Source: UKL13-2 sp964417885
Lineage (GTDB): Bacteria > Pseudomonadota > Gammaproteobacteria > Burkholderiales > Usitatibacteraceae
Direction: 5' to 3'
DNA: 64,000 bases
NCBI GenBank assembly: GCA_964417885.1
Contig: CAYQKN010000001.1
Span: 23,522-87,521 of the forward strand
In this document: positions 1 to 9,077 of the stretch, one piece after another
Position numbering within the stretch: the stretch's first letter is position 1
Layout: each line of letters begins with the position of its first letter
Translations under genes and position numbers: made by a program
The notes under the pieces: model-generated
Seen by the model: only the letters and a program-made list of their open reading frames with translations
Told to the model about the DNA's origin: nothing
Database searches by the model: none

Positions 1-9
1 TTCGGGCAT
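1..9 (-). CDS. mutM: MutM (Fpg) DNA glycosylase, first three codons only
   Basis: Read on the minus strand, bases 9 to 1 spell ATG CCC GAA (Met-Pro-Glu), the invariant start of formamidopyrimidine-DNA glycosylase, whose N-terminal proline is the catalytic nucleophile. The gene would run off the left edge. A mutM gene diverging from a TPR gene followed by lolB and ispE is a familiar betaproteobacterial arrangement. Only nine bases are visible, so the call rests mainly on context. Confidence 0.45.
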
Positions 10-72
10 ACGGCCAGTGTGGGAATCAACGGCCAATTGTAACGGTCAAAGCAGTCGTAACCAGAATTTGCT

Positions 73-85
73 CATGACGGTCATG
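73..85. promoter_or_regulatory. Perfect 13-bp palindrome in the mutM/TPR divergent spacer
   Basis: CATGACGGTCATG has 6-bp arms around one central base and lies in the 138-bp divergent spacer. It could be an operator or part of a promoter for either gene. No regulator is suggested by its neighbours, and a palindrome of this size can occur by chance. Confidence 0.2.
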
Positions 86-147
86 TTTTAAGCGATTATG
101 ATGACTGCCCGCAAAAGTTTTCACGTCGAACACCAACCCGGAAAAAA

Positions 148-1860
148 ATGAAACCACGCAGATGTCTCCTTGGCCTGGCCGTGCTGTTGGCCGTGACCGC
201 CCATCCCGTCCTTGCGGCAGCGCCGTCCAGCGCCAAGGCCGCGCCGGCGACCACGATGCTGCCTGATGCCGGCCTGACCAACCAGATCCTCTACCAGTAT
301 CTGATTTCCGAGATCGCCGGCCAGCGCGGGCGGACCTCGCTGGCGATGCGCGGTCTGCTCGACCTGGCGGAAAAGACCCGTGATGCGCGAATTGCGCGGC
401 GCGCGGTTGAAGTCGCCTTCCAGGCGCGCGAACTGGGCATGGCGCTTGAGGCGACCATCCTGTGGCTGGATCTCGAGCCGGCATCGGTCATGGCGCGGCA
501 GGCGCTGGCTGCACTTTCCGCCGGGCAAACGTCCATCGAGCAGGCGCGCCTGAGCCTGGCGCCGCTGCTTTCCCAGCCGGACCGCGCGCCACGTGTGCTG
601 ATGCAGCTGAATGCGCTGCTGGCGCGGTTTTCCGACAAAACGGCTGTTGCCGAGGCGGTCATTGCCCTGGCGGCGCCGTACCGTAACAAGCCGGAAGCCC
701 ATTTTGCAATTGCGCTCGCGCAGCTCAACGCCAGGGAACTGCCGGCGGCGCTGGCGGCGATCGATGGCGCCGAGCAGCGGCGGCCGGGATGGTCGCAGGC
801 GGCAATTCTGAAATCACAGATTCTTCGCGAGCAGTCCGGCGACAAGGCGCGCGAATTCCTGGCCGCCTTTGTCGCCAGCAATCCGGAAGCCAACGAAGTG
901 CGGGTCGCGCTCGCGCGGCAGCTGGTGGCTGAAAAGAACTATGCGGGCGCACGCGAGCAGTTTCGCGCGGCGATGAAATACGATGCCGCGGATGCGGAGC
1001 TTCCCTATGCGGTCGGCTTGCTCGCGCAGCAGCTTGAAGATTTTGCCGATGCGGAGGTGCAGTTCAAGCGGGTGATGGAACTGGCGCCGAAGGACACCAA
1101 CCCGGTACGTTTCAACCTGGGCGCGGTGGCGGAAGCGCAGAAGCGCGCCGATGACGCGCTGGCCTGGTATCGCACGGTAACGCCGGGCGAGTATTACGTC
1201 GGCGCCCAGCTGAAGAGTGCCGGCATTCTCTCCAGGCGCGATGGCATGGCCAAGGGCCGCAAGTTCCTGCAGGACGCGCAGGCCGCGGCGGCAGACACGC
1301 CGGAAACCCAGGTTCAGCTGGTGCTGGCGGAGGCGCAGTTGCTGCGCGATGCGAAGTCGCACGGCGAGGCATTTGCCATGCTGTCGGCGGCCGTTGCGGC
1401 GCGTCCTGACACAGCGGACCTGCTGTATGACCGCGCGATGGTGGCGGAGAAGGTCAACAAGCTTGACGTGATGGAGGCCGACTTGCGGCGCGTGATCGAA
1501 TTGAAGCCCGACCACGCGCATGCCTACAATGCGCTGGGCTATACCTTTGCAGACCGCAATATCCGGCTGGAGGAGGCGCTGGAGCTGGTACAGAAGGCGG
1601 TAAAGCTGGCGCCGGCGGATGCCTTCATCCAGGACAGCCTGGGCTGGGTGCAGTTCCGGCTCGGTCGATTGGACGATGCGTACCGCACCCTGACGGCCGC
1701 CTATGCGGCCAAGCGCGATCCGGAAATTGCCGCGCACCTGGGTGAGATCCTGTGGGCGCGCGGCGCGCGTGATGAAGCGCTCAAGCTATGGCGAGAAGCG
1801 GCCGCGGAAAGCCCGGAAAACGAGGCGCTGACGACGGTATTGCGAAAATACCAGCCGTGA
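148..1860 (+). CDS. Secreted tetratricopeptide-repeat protein
   Basis: The 570-residue protein begins with a basic stretch and a hydrophobic core (LLGLAVLLAVTAHPVLA) followed by AAP, a typical Sec signal peptide, so it should be periplasmic or envelope-attached. The rest is alpha-helical, with TPR signatures; the clearest are near residues 270-310 (YAVGLLAQQLEDFADAEVQF) and 440-520 (AYNALGYTFADRN, AFIQDSLGWVQFRLGRLDDA). TPR arrays bind protein partners and no catalytic domain is evident. Its stop overlaps the GTG start of lolB, so it probably heads the TPR-lolB-ispE operon and may take part in lipoprotein or outer-membrane assembly. That role is inferred from position only. Confidence 0.85.
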   Translation: MKPRRCLLGLAVLLAVTAHPVLAAAPSSAKAAPATTMLPDAGLTNQILYQYLISEIAGQRGRTSLAMRGLLDLAEKTRDARIARRAVEVAFQARELGMALEATILWLDLEPASVMARQALAALSAGQTSIEQARLSLAPLLSQPDRAPRVLMQLNALLARFSDKTAVAEAVIALAAPYRNKPEAHFAIALAQLNARELPAALAAIDGAEQRRPGWSQAAILKSQILREQSGDKAREFLAAFVASNPEANEVRVALARQLVAEKNYAGAREQFRAAMKYDAADAELPYAVGLLAQQLEDFADAEVQFKRVMELAPKDTNPVRFNLGAVAEAQKRADDALAWYRTVTPGEYYVGAQLKSAGILSRRDGMAKGRKFLQDAQAAAADTPETQVQLVLAEAQLLRDAKSHGEAFAMLSAAVAARPDTADLLYDRAMVAEKVNKLDVMEADLRRVIELKPDHAHAYNALGYTFADRNIRLEEALELVQKAVKLAPADAFIQDSLGWVQFRLGRLDDAYRTLTAAYAAKRDPEIAAHLGEILWARGARDEALKLWREAAAESPENEALTTVLRKYQP

Positions 1861-2471
1861 ACAAGGGCCGGTTTGTCGCGCGCATGCTGCACGGTTGCGC
1901 TCGCCAGGCGAGGGCCTCCTGTGCGCTGGTTATGCTGGCGATGCTTGCCGGCGGGCTCGCGGGCTGCGCACAGGTGACATTGCCGGCGGGCGACCCCGGC
2001 CCGGCATTGGTGTCGGCAACCCCTGCCCGATACTTCGTCTTGAACGGCAGGATCAGCGTGCGAGTCGGGCAGCAACTCGAGTCCGGCCAGATATCCTGGT
2101 CCCGGCTGCCCGGGGAAGAGCGGCTGGGCCTGTTTACGCCGCTGGGCAGCCAGGTCGCGGAGATCGTCAGCGACCGGTCGGGCGTTGTCCTGCGCCGGGG
2201 AGAGGAGACGGTGACAGCGCGGTCAATGGGCGAGCTGACCGCCGAGGTGCTGGGCGTGCCACTGGACCTCGACGTGACTGCCGCCTGGAGCCAGGGTGTC
2301 GGGCTGGTGGACGGCGAGATGCGCGTGATGCAAATGGCCGGTGGCGAGGCGTGGCAAGTTACGGCGGAACGCTTCCAGCAAAGCGCTGGGTTTCGTTACG
2401 CCGCGCGCGTGACGGCTTCGCGCGGCGACACAGTGGTCAAGCTGGTGGTGGACGAATGGCAGGCGCGCTGA
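1857..2471 (+). CDS. lolB: Outer-membrane lipoprotein receptor LolB
   Basis: LolB receives lipoproteins from the periplasmic carrier LolA and inserts them into the outer membrane; it is itself a lipoprotein. The GTG start at 1857 overlaps the preceding stop (GTGA). It gives a basic N-terminus, a hydrophobic stretch and the lipobox LAGC near residue 38, followed by the family pattern LNGRISVRVG...GQISW...ERLGLFTPLG. An ATG at 1884 is a possible alternative start and would still keep the signal. Length is about 204 residues, normal for the family. The 3' end overlaps ispE by 16 bp. The lolB-ispE-prs order is conserved in proteobacteria. Confidence 0.9.
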   Translation: MNKGRFVARMLHGCARQARASCALVMLAMLAGGLAGCAQVTLPAGDPGPALVSATPARYFVLNGRISVRVGQQLESGQISWSRLPGEERLGLFTPLGSQVAEIVSDRSGVVLRRGEETVTARSMGELTAEVLGVPLDLDVTAAWSQGVGLVDGEMRVMQMAGGEAWQVTAERFQQSAGFRYAARVTASRGDTVVKLVVDEWQAR

Positions 2472-3316
2472 CGCTTGCGGTCGAGGCGCCCGCCAAACTG
2501 AACCTGTTCCTGCATGTGCTGGGGCGGCGCGACGACGGCTACCATTTGCTGCAGAGCGCGTTTGTCCTGCTCGATTTCTGCGATTCTTTGGGCTTTACGC
2601 TGCGCACCGATGGCAAGATTAGGCGGGTCACTGACCTGGCCGGCGTCGATGAACAGGATGACCTGGTGGTGCGCGCCGCGCGCCGGCTGCAATCGGCGGG
2701 CGGAACGACGCTGGGAGCGGACATTTCGCTGCACAAGCGGATCCCCATGGGCGGCGGGCTTGGTGGCGGCAGTTCAGACGCCGCCTCGACGCTGTTGGCA
2801 CTGAATCGGCTGTGGGGCCTGAACCTTCCGCGGGCAGAACTGCAGAAGATCGGCATGGCGCTGGGGGCGGACGTGCCGTTTTTCATTTTTGGCCGCAGCG
2901 CCTGGGCGGAGGGTATCGGTGAACGACTGGCCGCGATCGATGTGCCGGCGTGGTGGTACACGGTAATTTGTCCCCCGGTGGCGGTGCCGACTCCGCTGGT
3001 ATTCCAGCATCCGGCATTGACAAGAAACACGATTCCTCGCAAAATAGCGGACTTTTCGGCGACTAGTTTGGTGGAATTGCGTAATGACCTCCAAACAGTT
3101 GTTTTGAAACAATTTCCGGTGGTTGCAGCGAGTTTCTCCGCGTTGCAGGCGGCGAGCCAAAAGTCCGTTTTTGGCGCCCGCATGACCGGGTCCGGGGCGT
3201 GTGTGTTTGCCGCTTTCGAATCCGAGCAGGATGCCAGGGATGCGTTCAAGCAGCTTCAGCCGGAATACCCGGGATTTGTTGCACAGGGACTATTGAAGCA
3301 TCCCCTCTGCGACTGA
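2456..3316 (+). CDS. ispE: 4-diphosphocytidyl-2-C-methyl-D-erythritol kinase
   Basis: IspE phosphorylates CDP-ME at the 2-hydroxyl in the non-mevalonate (MEP) isoprenoid pathway. The start at 2456 lies inside lolB and gives MAGALTLAVEAPAKLNLFLH, which contains the substrate motif PAKLNLFLHVLGRRDDGYH. The GHMP ATP-binding loop is PMGGGLGGGSSDAAS near residue 98 and the C-terminal motif is GARMTGSGACVF. Length is 286 residues, as expected. Translational coupling to lolB is likely given the 16-bp overlap. tRNA-Gln starts only 6 bp after the stop, so the tRNA could be co-transcribed. Confidence 0.97.
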   Translation: MAGALTLAVEAPAKLNLFLHVLGRRDDGYHLLQSAFVLLDFCDSLGFTLRTDGKIRRVTDLAGVDEQDDLVVRAARRLQSAGGTTLGADISLHKRIPMGGGLGGGSSDAASTLLALNRLWGLNLPRAELQKIGMALGADVPFFIFGRSAWAEGIGERLAAIDVPAWWYTVICPPVAVPTPLVFQHPALTRNTIPRKIADFSATSLVELRNDLQTVVLKQFPVVAASFSALQAASQKSVFGARMTGSGACVFAAFESEQDARDAFKQLQPEYPGFVAQGLLKHPLCD

Positions 3317-3322
3317 CGATTT

Positions 3323-3397
3323 TGGGGAGTCGCCAAGTGGTAAGGCACCGGATTTTGATTCCGGCATTCGTAGGTTCGATCCCTACCTCCCCAGCCA
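3323..3397 (+). tRNA. tRNA-Gln (anticodon TTG)
   Basis: The 75-nt cloverleaf has a 7-bp acceptor stem (TGGGGAG with CTCCCCA), G discriminator and encoded CCA at 3395-3397. The anticodon stem CCGGA/TCCGG closes a seven-base loop with TTG at 3355-3357, and the T arm reads GTAGGTTCGATCCCTAC. It sits between ispE and prs, its usual position in many proteobacteria. Confidence 0.97.
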
Positions 3398-3489
3398 GAA
3401 CACGTGGCGCTGCCGTGGCCGGCAACATGGTCCGGTCGTGGTGGCCCGCGTAGTGACCTTTGTTCCAACCGTGAGGATGAGGCACTAGC

Positions 3490-4440
3490 ATGGCATTTGA
3501 TAATTTGAGCATTTTCACCGGCAGTGCCAGCCCGAAGCTTGCCAAGGAAGTCGCGCGGCAGATGGGTACGCAACTGGGCCGTGCCAAGGTTGGCAAGTTC
3601 AGCGACGGCGAAGTCATGGTCGAGATCATGGAAAACGTCCGCGGCAAGGACGTTTTCATCCTGCAATCGACCTGCGCGCCGACCAATGATCACCTGATGG
3701 AGATCATGGTGATGGCGGATGCGCTGAAACGCTCGTCGGCTGCACGGATTACCGCCGCGATGCCGTATTTCGGCTATGCGCGGCAGGACCGCCGGCCGCG
3801 CTCGGCGCGGGTGGCGATTACCGCCAAGGTGGTGGCCAACATGCTGGTTGGCGTAGGTGTGGATCGGGTGCTGACGATGGACTTGCACGCCGACCAGATC
3901 CAGGGGTTTTTTGACATCCCGGTCGACAACATCTATGCCACGCCGATTTTGCTGGGTGACGTGTGGAAGCACGATTACCCGGAGTTGATTGTGGTCTCGC
4001 CGGACGTCGGCGGGGTGGTACGGGCGAGGGCGATCGCCAAGCAGCTGGATGCGGAGCTGGCGATTATCGACAAACGCCGGCCGCGCGCCAATGTGTCCCA
4101 GGTGATGAATATCATCGGTGACGTGGAGGGTCGCTCCTGCGTGATCATGGACGACATCGTCGACACCGCGGGCACGCTGACCGAGGCCGCGAAAGCGCTG
4201 AAAGGCCACGGGGCCGCCAGGGTGATCGCGTACTGTACCCACCCGGTGCTGTCGGGCCCGGCCATCGAACGCATCGAGAATTCGGTGATCGACGAACTGG
4301 TGGTGACCGATACCATCCCGTTGAAGCCGGAAGCGCAGGCATGCAGGAAAATCCGCCAGATCGGCACGGCGGAGCTGATCGCCGAAACCATCCGGCGGAT
4401 CGCGGAGGGCAGCTCGGTAAGCTCGCTGTTCACGGAATAG
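3490..4440 (+). CDS. prs: Ribose-phosphate pyrophosphokinase (PRPP synthetase)
   Basis: It makes PRPP from ribose-5-phosphate and ATP, the precursor of nucleotides, histidine and tryptophan; the trp operon that consumes PRPP lies 40 kb downstream. The 316-residue protein has the catalytic/flag region FGYARQDRRPRSARVAITAK (about 95-114), the metal site MDLHADQIQGFFDIPVDN and the PRPP-binding loop VIMDDIVDTAGTLTEA. A purine-rich ribosome site (GAGGATGAGG) precedes the ATG. A run of seven T residues directly follows the stop, but no strong terminator hairpin precedes it. The 112 bp to rplY hold only short imperfect hairpins. Confidence 0.98.
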   Translation: MAFDNLSIFTGSASPKLAKEVARQMGTQLGRAKVGKFSDGEVMVEIMENVRGKDVFILQSTCAPTNDHLMEIMVMADALKRSSAARITAAMPYFGYARQDRRPRSARVAITAKVVANMLVGVGVDRVLTMDLHADQIQGFFDIPVDNIYATPILLGDVWKHDYPELIVVSPDVGGVVRARAIAKQLDAELAIIDKRRPRANVSQVMNIIGDVEGRSCVIMDDIVDTAGTLTEAAKALKGHGAARVIAYCTHPVLSGPAIERIENSVIDELVVTDTIPLKPEAQACRKIRQIGTAELIAETIRRIAEGSSVSSLFTE

Positions 4441-4552
4441 TTTTTTTGCGGGTCGGCAGTTCGATCCGCATTTTGAGGAATCATCTGGTCGCGGATGGTT
4501 CATAACCGCAGCGTCCCGGCCTGGCCAGGGCGCCGCACATTTGGAGCAGATC

Positions 4553-5242
4553 ATGAAAATCACAATCAAAGCAGAAGTGCGCAAAGGACAGGGTACGGGT
4601 GCGAGCCGCCGCCTGCGTCGCGCAGACAAGGTGCCGGGCATCGTTTACGGTGGCGGCAAGGATGCCACCGTGATCGAACTCGATCACAATGACATCTACC
4701 ACAAGCTGAAACTGGAAGCGTTTCACGCCTCGATTCTCGACATGAGCCTCGATGGCAAGAGCGAGCAGGTGTTGCTGCGCGACGTGCAGATGCACGCGTG
4801 GAAGCAGAACGTCCTGCATGTCGACTTCCAGCGCATCGCGGCGGACAAGAAGATCCACATGAAAGTGCCGTTGCACTTCGTCAATGCCGATATCGCCCCG
4901 GGCGTGAAAGTTTCCGGCGGCATGGTATCGCACATCATCAACGAACTCGATGTTGCCTGCCTGCCGAAAGACTTGCCGGAATTCGTCGAAGTCGACCTGA
5001 AGGATCTTGCCGCGGGGCACTCGATCCACATTTCGAACCTGAAAATGCCGGCCGGTGTGGAATCGGTTGCGCTGAACAAGGGTGACGACCGTTCAGTCGC
5101 CACCATCATCATCCCGCGTGCGGTAGCGGCGGAAGAGGAAGCGGTGGCAGCGGTGTCGGCCGCCGATGTTCCGGCAGCAAACCAGAAGGCGAAGGACGAG
5201 GAGAAGAAAGACGACAAGGCTGCGGGCAAGGACAAAAAATAA
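4553..5242 (+). CDS. rplY: 50S ribosomal protein L25, Ctc long form
   Basis: L25 binds 5S rRNA in the large subunit. The protein is 229 residues from ATG 4553, chosen over the in-frame TTG at 4541 because GGAG at 4543-4546 lies six bases before the ATG. The N-terminal L25 domain (ITIKAEVRKGQGTGASRRL, VPGIVYGG) is followed by the TL5/Ctc beta domain, making it about twice the size of E. coli L25. The C-terminus is a low-complexity Ala/Lys/Asp/Glu tail. The gene lies between prs and pth, the standard arrangement. Confidence 0.96.
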   Translation: MKITIKAEVRKGQGTGASRRLRRADKVPGIVYGGGKDATVIELDHNDIYHKLKLEAFHASILDMSLDGKSEQVLLRDVQMHAWKQNVLHVDFQRIAADKKIHMKVPLHFVNADIAPGVKVSGGMVSHIINELDVACLPKDLPEFVEVDLKDLAAGHSIHISNLKMPAGVESVALNKGDDRSVATIIIPRAVAAEEEAVAAVSAADVPAANQKAKDEEKKDDKAAGKDKK

Positions 5243-5270
5243 TCCGTGCCGTTGTTGCGTAGCACACTCA

Positions 5271-5303
5271 AATGCCTGCTCGAATTCCGGGCAGGCATTT
5301 TTC
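5271..5303 (+). terminator. Rho-independent terminator after rplY
   Basis: A perfect 9-bp stem, AATGCCTGC (5271-5279) with GCAGGCATT (5291-5299), has an 11-base loop and is followed by a T-rich tract. It lies 28 bp after the rplY stop, separating prs-rplY from pth-ychF. Confidence 0.85.
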
Positions 5304-5408
5304 ATTCAGTGAGGCGACAAAAGTGAAATTGCGCTCCCTGTCGAATCTTGTAGCGGGTGCATCGGCGGCATAGCCGCGCGATTTGCCGAAAGTGCAGAAC
5401 CGAAAATC

Positions 5409-6038
5409 GTGTCGTCGCCAATCAAACTTGTTGTCGGCCTTGGCAATCCTGGCCGCGAATATGAAAGAACGCGTCACAACGCCGGTTTCTGGTGGCTGGA
5501 CGACCTGGCGCGCGACCTTGGCGCGTCGTTCGGCAAGGAGTCGAAGTTTCACGGCGAGGTCGCGAGGGCTGGCAACGTCTGGCTGTTGAAGCCGCTCACG
5601 TTCATGAACCGCTCGGGACAGTCGGTTGGTGCCCTGGCCAAGTTCTACCAGATCGCGCCGGAAGAAATCCTGGTCGCGCACGACGAAATGGACCTGCCGC
5701 CGGGCGGGCTGAAAATGAAGACTGGCGGCGCCGCCGGCAGCAACGGCGTCAAGGATATCGTGTCGCATCTCGGCACCCGCGACTTCTGGCGCATGCGCAT
5801 CGGCATCGGTCACCCGCGCGAAATGGCCGCCAGGCTGGGCGGCGACATGTCGCGCGATGAAGTGGTCGACTATGTGCTGCACCGGCCGGACAAGGGCGAC
5901 GAACGGGCGATCGAAGATGCGTTGCGCCGGGCGACCGAGTTGTGGCCGCTGATTGCCAAGGGCGACATGGAAACCGCCATGCTCAGATTGCATACCAAAC
6001 CCGCCAAGGCGGAACCAGACAGGAAAGAACCGAAATGA
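5409..6038 (+). CDS. pth: Peptidyl-tRNA hydrolase
   Basis: Pth releases peptides from prematurely dissociated peptidyl-tRNA so that the tRNA can be recycled. The 209-residue protein uses a GTG start and shows all catalytic-site motifs: GLGNPGREYERTRHNAGF with N13 and the catalytic H23, LTFMNRSG, and AHDEMDLPPG with D95. The C-terminus is a Lys/Glu-rich tail slightly longer than in E. coli. The stop overlaps the ychF start (ATGA), so the two genes are probably translationally coupled, as in many proteobacteria. Confidence 0.96.
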   Translation: MSSPIKLVVGLGNPGREYERTRHNAGFWWLDDLARDLGASFGKESKFHGEVARAGNVWLLKPLTFMNRSGQSVGALAKFYQIAPEEILVAHDEMDLPPGGLKMKTGGAAGSNGVKDIVSHLGTRDFWRMRIGIGHPREMAARLGGDMSRDEVVDYVLHRPDKGDERAIEDALRRATELWPLIAKGDMETAMLRLHTKPAKAEPDRKEPK

Positions 6039-7120
6039 AGTGTGGAATCGTAGGGCTGCCAAACGTCGGAAAATCGACAACTTTCAACGCCCTGACCAAG
6101 GCAGGCATCGCGGCGGAGAATTACCCGTTCTGCACCATCGAGCCGAATATCGGCGTTGTCGAGGTGCCGGATCCGCGCCTGAAGCAGCTGTCGGGGCTGG
6201 TCAAGCCATTGAAGGAAATACCGGCGATCGTCGAATTCGTCGACATTGCCGGGCTGGTTGCCGGCGCGTCGAAGGGCGAGGGACTAGGCAACCAGTTTCT
6301 GGCGACCATTCGCGAAACCGATGCAATTGCCCATGTCGTTCGCTGCTTTGACGATCCGAACGTCATCCACGTTGCCGGCAAGGTCGACCCGCTGTCCGAT
6401 ATCGGCGTGATCGATACCGAACTGGCGCTGGCCGACATGGCCTCGGTGGAGAAGGCGCTGCACAAAGCGCAGAAGAATTCGCGTGCCGGCGACAAGGATG
6501 CGATCAAGTTGGCCGCCCTGCTCGAGCCGATGATGAAACACCTGAACAATGGCGAACCGGTGCGCAGCATGGGCTTCGATGCCGACCAGATGGCGCTGAT
6601 CAAGCCGCTGTCGCTGATCACCGCCAAGCCGGTACTGTATGTGGCCAACGTGGTTGAGGGCGGCTTCGAAAACAATCCCCTGCTCGACGCGGTGAAAGCG
6701 CACGCAGCCAAGGAGGGCGCGCCGGTGGTGGCAATTTGCGCCAAGATCGAAGCGGAAATTGCCGACCTGTCGGATGAAGACAAAAAGGTGTTTCTCGACG
6801 ACATCGGCATGACCGAACCGGGCCTCGACCGCCTGATTCGCGCCGCCTACACCCTGCTGGGCCTGGAGACCTACTTCACCGCCGGCGAAAAGGAAGTCCG
6901 CGCCTGGACCATTCACAAGGGCTCCACCGCGCCCCAGGCCGCCGGTGTCATCCATACCGACTTCGAAAAAGGCTTCATCCGCGCCGAGGTGATCGGGTTC
7001 AACGACTACGTCAAACTGGGCGGCGAAGCGAAATCAAAAGAAGCCGGCAAGATGCGTCTGGAAGGCAAGGAGTACATCGTCAAGGACGGCGACGTGATGC
7101 ACTTCCGCTTCAACGTCTAG
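6035..7120 (+). CDS. ychF: Redox-regulated ATPase YchF (Obg-like)
   Basis: YchF is an Obg-family P-loop protein that prefers ATP and binds ribosomes; it modulates oxidative-stress responses and leaderless translation in E. coli. From ATG 6035 the protein is 361 residues. The G1 loop GLPNVGKST is at the start, the switch region carries FVDIAGLV, the altered nucleotide-specificity motif reads NVVE instead of NKxD, and a TGS domain occupies the C-terminal 80 residues. The start overlaps the pth stop. A partial palindromic element follows the gene at 7148. Confidence 0.97.
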   Translation: MKCGIVGLPNVGKSTTFNALTKAGIAAENYPFCTIEPNIGVVEVPDPRLKQLSGLVKPLKEIPAIVEFVDIAGLVAGASKGEGLGNQFLATIRETDAIAHVVRCFDDPNVIHVAGKVDPLSDIGVIDTELALADMASVEKALHKAQKNSRAGDKDAIKLAALLEPMMKHLNNGEPVRSMGFDADQMALIKPLSLITAKPVLYVANVVEGGFENNPLLDAVKAHAAKEGAPVVAICAKIEAEIADLSDEDKKVFLDDIGMTEPGLDRLIRAAYTLLGLETYFTAGEKEVRAWTIHKGSTAPQAAGVIHTDFEKGFIRAEVIGFNDYVKLGGEAKSKEAGKMRLEGKEYIVKDGDVMHFRFNV

Positions 7121-7147
7121 GCAATTCCGAAATGAAGATCGCCATTT

Positions 7148-7200
7148 GGTGCCGGTTTCCAGCCATTTTCAGGCTGGAAGCGGCGCCAGTGCTGGAGTTT
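7148..7200 (-). repeat. Palindromic element copy A (one end truncated)
   Basis: Read on the minus strand, the copy starts AAACTCCAGCACTGGCGCC at 7200, runs through CTTCCAGCC and the centre GAAAATGG, then returns as GGAAACCGGCACC. The last 12 bases of the second arm (expected GTGCTGGAGTTT) are missing. It lies between the 3' ends of convergent ychF and kup, six bases beyond the kup stop. The orientation, set by the off-centre GAAA, follows kup. It belongs to the same family as 13796-13861, 27753-27818, 34647-34712 and 61284-61349. Confidence 0.8.
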
Positions 7201-7205
7201 GCTCG

Positions 7206-9077
7206 CTAGATCTCGACTTGGGTGCCCAGTTCGACCACGCGATTGCTGGGAATGCGGAAGTAGTCGGATGCCTTTGCCGCCAGGTGCGACATCCAGACGA
7301 ACAGGTGTTCGCGCCACAGCGCCATGCCGCCGCCGGGGGTTGCGATCAGCGATTCGCGGTTGACGAAGAAGCTGGTCTCCATCATGTCGAACTCCATGTG
7401 CTGCAGCCTGCAGTCGGCCAGCATGGCCGGGATGTTCGGCGTTTCCTTGAATCCGTAATGGGCGATGATGCGGTAGAAACCGTGGCCCATGTTTTCGATC
7501 CAGATGTAGTCTTCCTTCGGCACCCGCGGGATGTCCTCGATCGTGATCGACAGTACCACCACCCTGCCGTGCAGCACCTTGTTGTGCTTCAGGTTGTGCA
7601 GCAGGGCGTTGGGCACGCCCTCGCGGCTGGTGGTCATGAAGATCCCGGTGCCGGGCACCTTGGGGGTGTCGGACAGCGCCATCGAGTCGACGAACATCTT
7701 CAGCGGCAGCGCATCCTCGTTCATCCGCCGGCGAACAATTTCGCGGCCGGTGCGCCAGGTGCTCATTACTGTGTACATCGCCGCGCCGATCACCAGCGGG
7801 AACCAGCCGCCGTCGGCGATCTTGGTGAGGCAGGCCGACAGGAACATCACGTCGTTGCCGATGATGATCAGGGTCAGCGCGGCCGACAGGGTCACGTTCC
7901 AGCGCCAGATTCGTGTCATCACCACGAACAGCAAAAGCGTGTCGATCAGCATTGTGATGGTGACCGCAATACCGTAGGCGCTGGCCAGATTGCTCGAGTT
8001 CTTGAAGCCGAGCACCAGCAGCACGATCGAGATCAGCATGAACCAGTTGACGAAAGGCACATAGATCTGGCCCATCTCCTTTTCGCTGGTGTGGCTGATG
8101 GCGAAGCGTGGCAGGTAACCGAGCTGTATCGCCTGCTTGGTCAAACTGAAAGCCCCCGATATCACGGCCTGTGACGCGATGACCGTCGCGGCGGATGCCA
8201 GGATGATCAGCGGCAGCAGCGCCCAGCCGGGTGCCATCAGGTAGAACGGATTCTTGATCGCAGCGGGGTTCGCCAGCAGCAATGCGCCCTGGCCGAAGTA
8301 ATTGATCAGCAGGGCCGGCCAGACCAGGCTGAACCACGCGAACCGGATCGGTCGCTTGCCGAAATGGCCCATGTCCGCGTAGAGCGCTTCGCCACCGGTA
8401 ACGCACAACACCACCGCCCCAAGCGTAATGAACGCGGCAAACCGGTGTTCAAGCAGAAAATAGAAGCTGTGGTACGGGTTGATGGCCGCCAGGACCGCCG
8501 GATTCTGTACCACCTGCACCACGCCGAGCAACGCCAGCACCGAAAACCACAGCACCATGGTCGGGCCAAAGAAACGGCCGATGGCCGCGGTGCCGTGTTT
8601 CTGGATGGCGAACAACCCGACCAGGATGCCGATGACAATCGGCAGCACGAATTTTTCCAGCATCGGCGCATACAGGGTCAGGCCTTCCACCGCCGACATG
8701 ACCGACATCGCCGGGGTAATGATGGCGTCACCATAAAACATGGCTGCGCCGAACATGCCGAGGGAAGTGACGATCCAGCGGCCACGCGAGCGGTTGCGGA
8801 AACAGCGCTGCGCGAGTGCCGTCAGCGAAAGAATGCCCCCCTCGCCCCGGTTGTCTGCCCGCATCATGAACACGAGGTACTTCACCGTCACCAGCGTGAC
8901 CAGCGACCAGAACATCAGCGACAGGATGCCGAGAACGGTCGACTCGTTGAGCGGAATGCCGTGCGCCGGATTGAACGACTCCTTGATCGCATACAGCGGA
9001 CTGGTGCCGATGTCGCCAAACACCACGCCAATAGCGGCGATGGTCAGGGCACCAATTTTCTTGTTCGGGGTTTCCAT
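7206..9077 (-). CDS. kup: Low-affinity potassium transporter Kup
   Basis: This KUP/HAK/KT-family K+ uptake protein of the inner membrane probably works as a K+/H+ symporter. The 623-residue protein starts ALTIAAIGVVFGDIGTSPLYA, the family signature containing the conserved GDIGTSPLY. About twelve hydrophobic helices cover residues 15-450 and a cytoplasmic domain of roughly 170 residues follows. Length matches E. coli Kup (622). It is transcribed alone on the minus strand; the upstream spacer of 223 bp shows no further gene. The C-terminus ends GTQVEI, just before palindromic copy A. Confidence 0.95.
   Translation of the reverse strand: METPNKKIGALTIAAIGVVFGDIGTSPLYAIKESFNPAHGIPLNESTVLGILSLMFWSLVTLVTVKYLVFMMRADNRGEGGILSLTALAQRCFRNRSRGRWIVTSLGMFGAAMFYGDAIITPAMSVMSAVEGLTLYAPMLEKFVLPIVIGILVGLFAIQKHGTAAIGRFFGPTMVLWFSVLALLGVVQVVQNPAVLAAINPYHSFYFLLEHRFAAFITLGAVVLCVTGGEALYADMGHFGKRPIRFAWFSLVWPALLINYFGQGALLLANPAAIKNPFYLMAPGWALLPLIILASAATVIASQAVISGAFSLTKQAIQLGYLPRFAISHTSEKEMGQIYVPFVNWFMLISIVLLVLGFKNSSNLASAYGIAVTITMLIDTLLLFVVMTRIWRWNVTLSAALTLIIIGNDVMFLSACLTKIADGGWFPLVIGAAMYTVMSTWRTGREIVRRRMNEDALPLKMFVDSMALSDTPKVPGTGIFMTTSREGVPNALLHNLKHNKVLHGRVVVLSITIEDIPRVPKEDYIWIENMGHGFYRIIAHYGFKETPNIPAMLADCRLQHMEFDMMETSFFVNRESLIATPGGGMALWREHLFVWMSHLAAKASDYFRIPSNRVVELGTQVEI

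Noticed and set aside
3256..4641. 461-codon open frame on the minus strand opposite prs
   Set aside because: It covers the coding region of prs and tRNA-Gln in antisense, has no recognisable domain and a composition typical of a GC-rich shadow frame.
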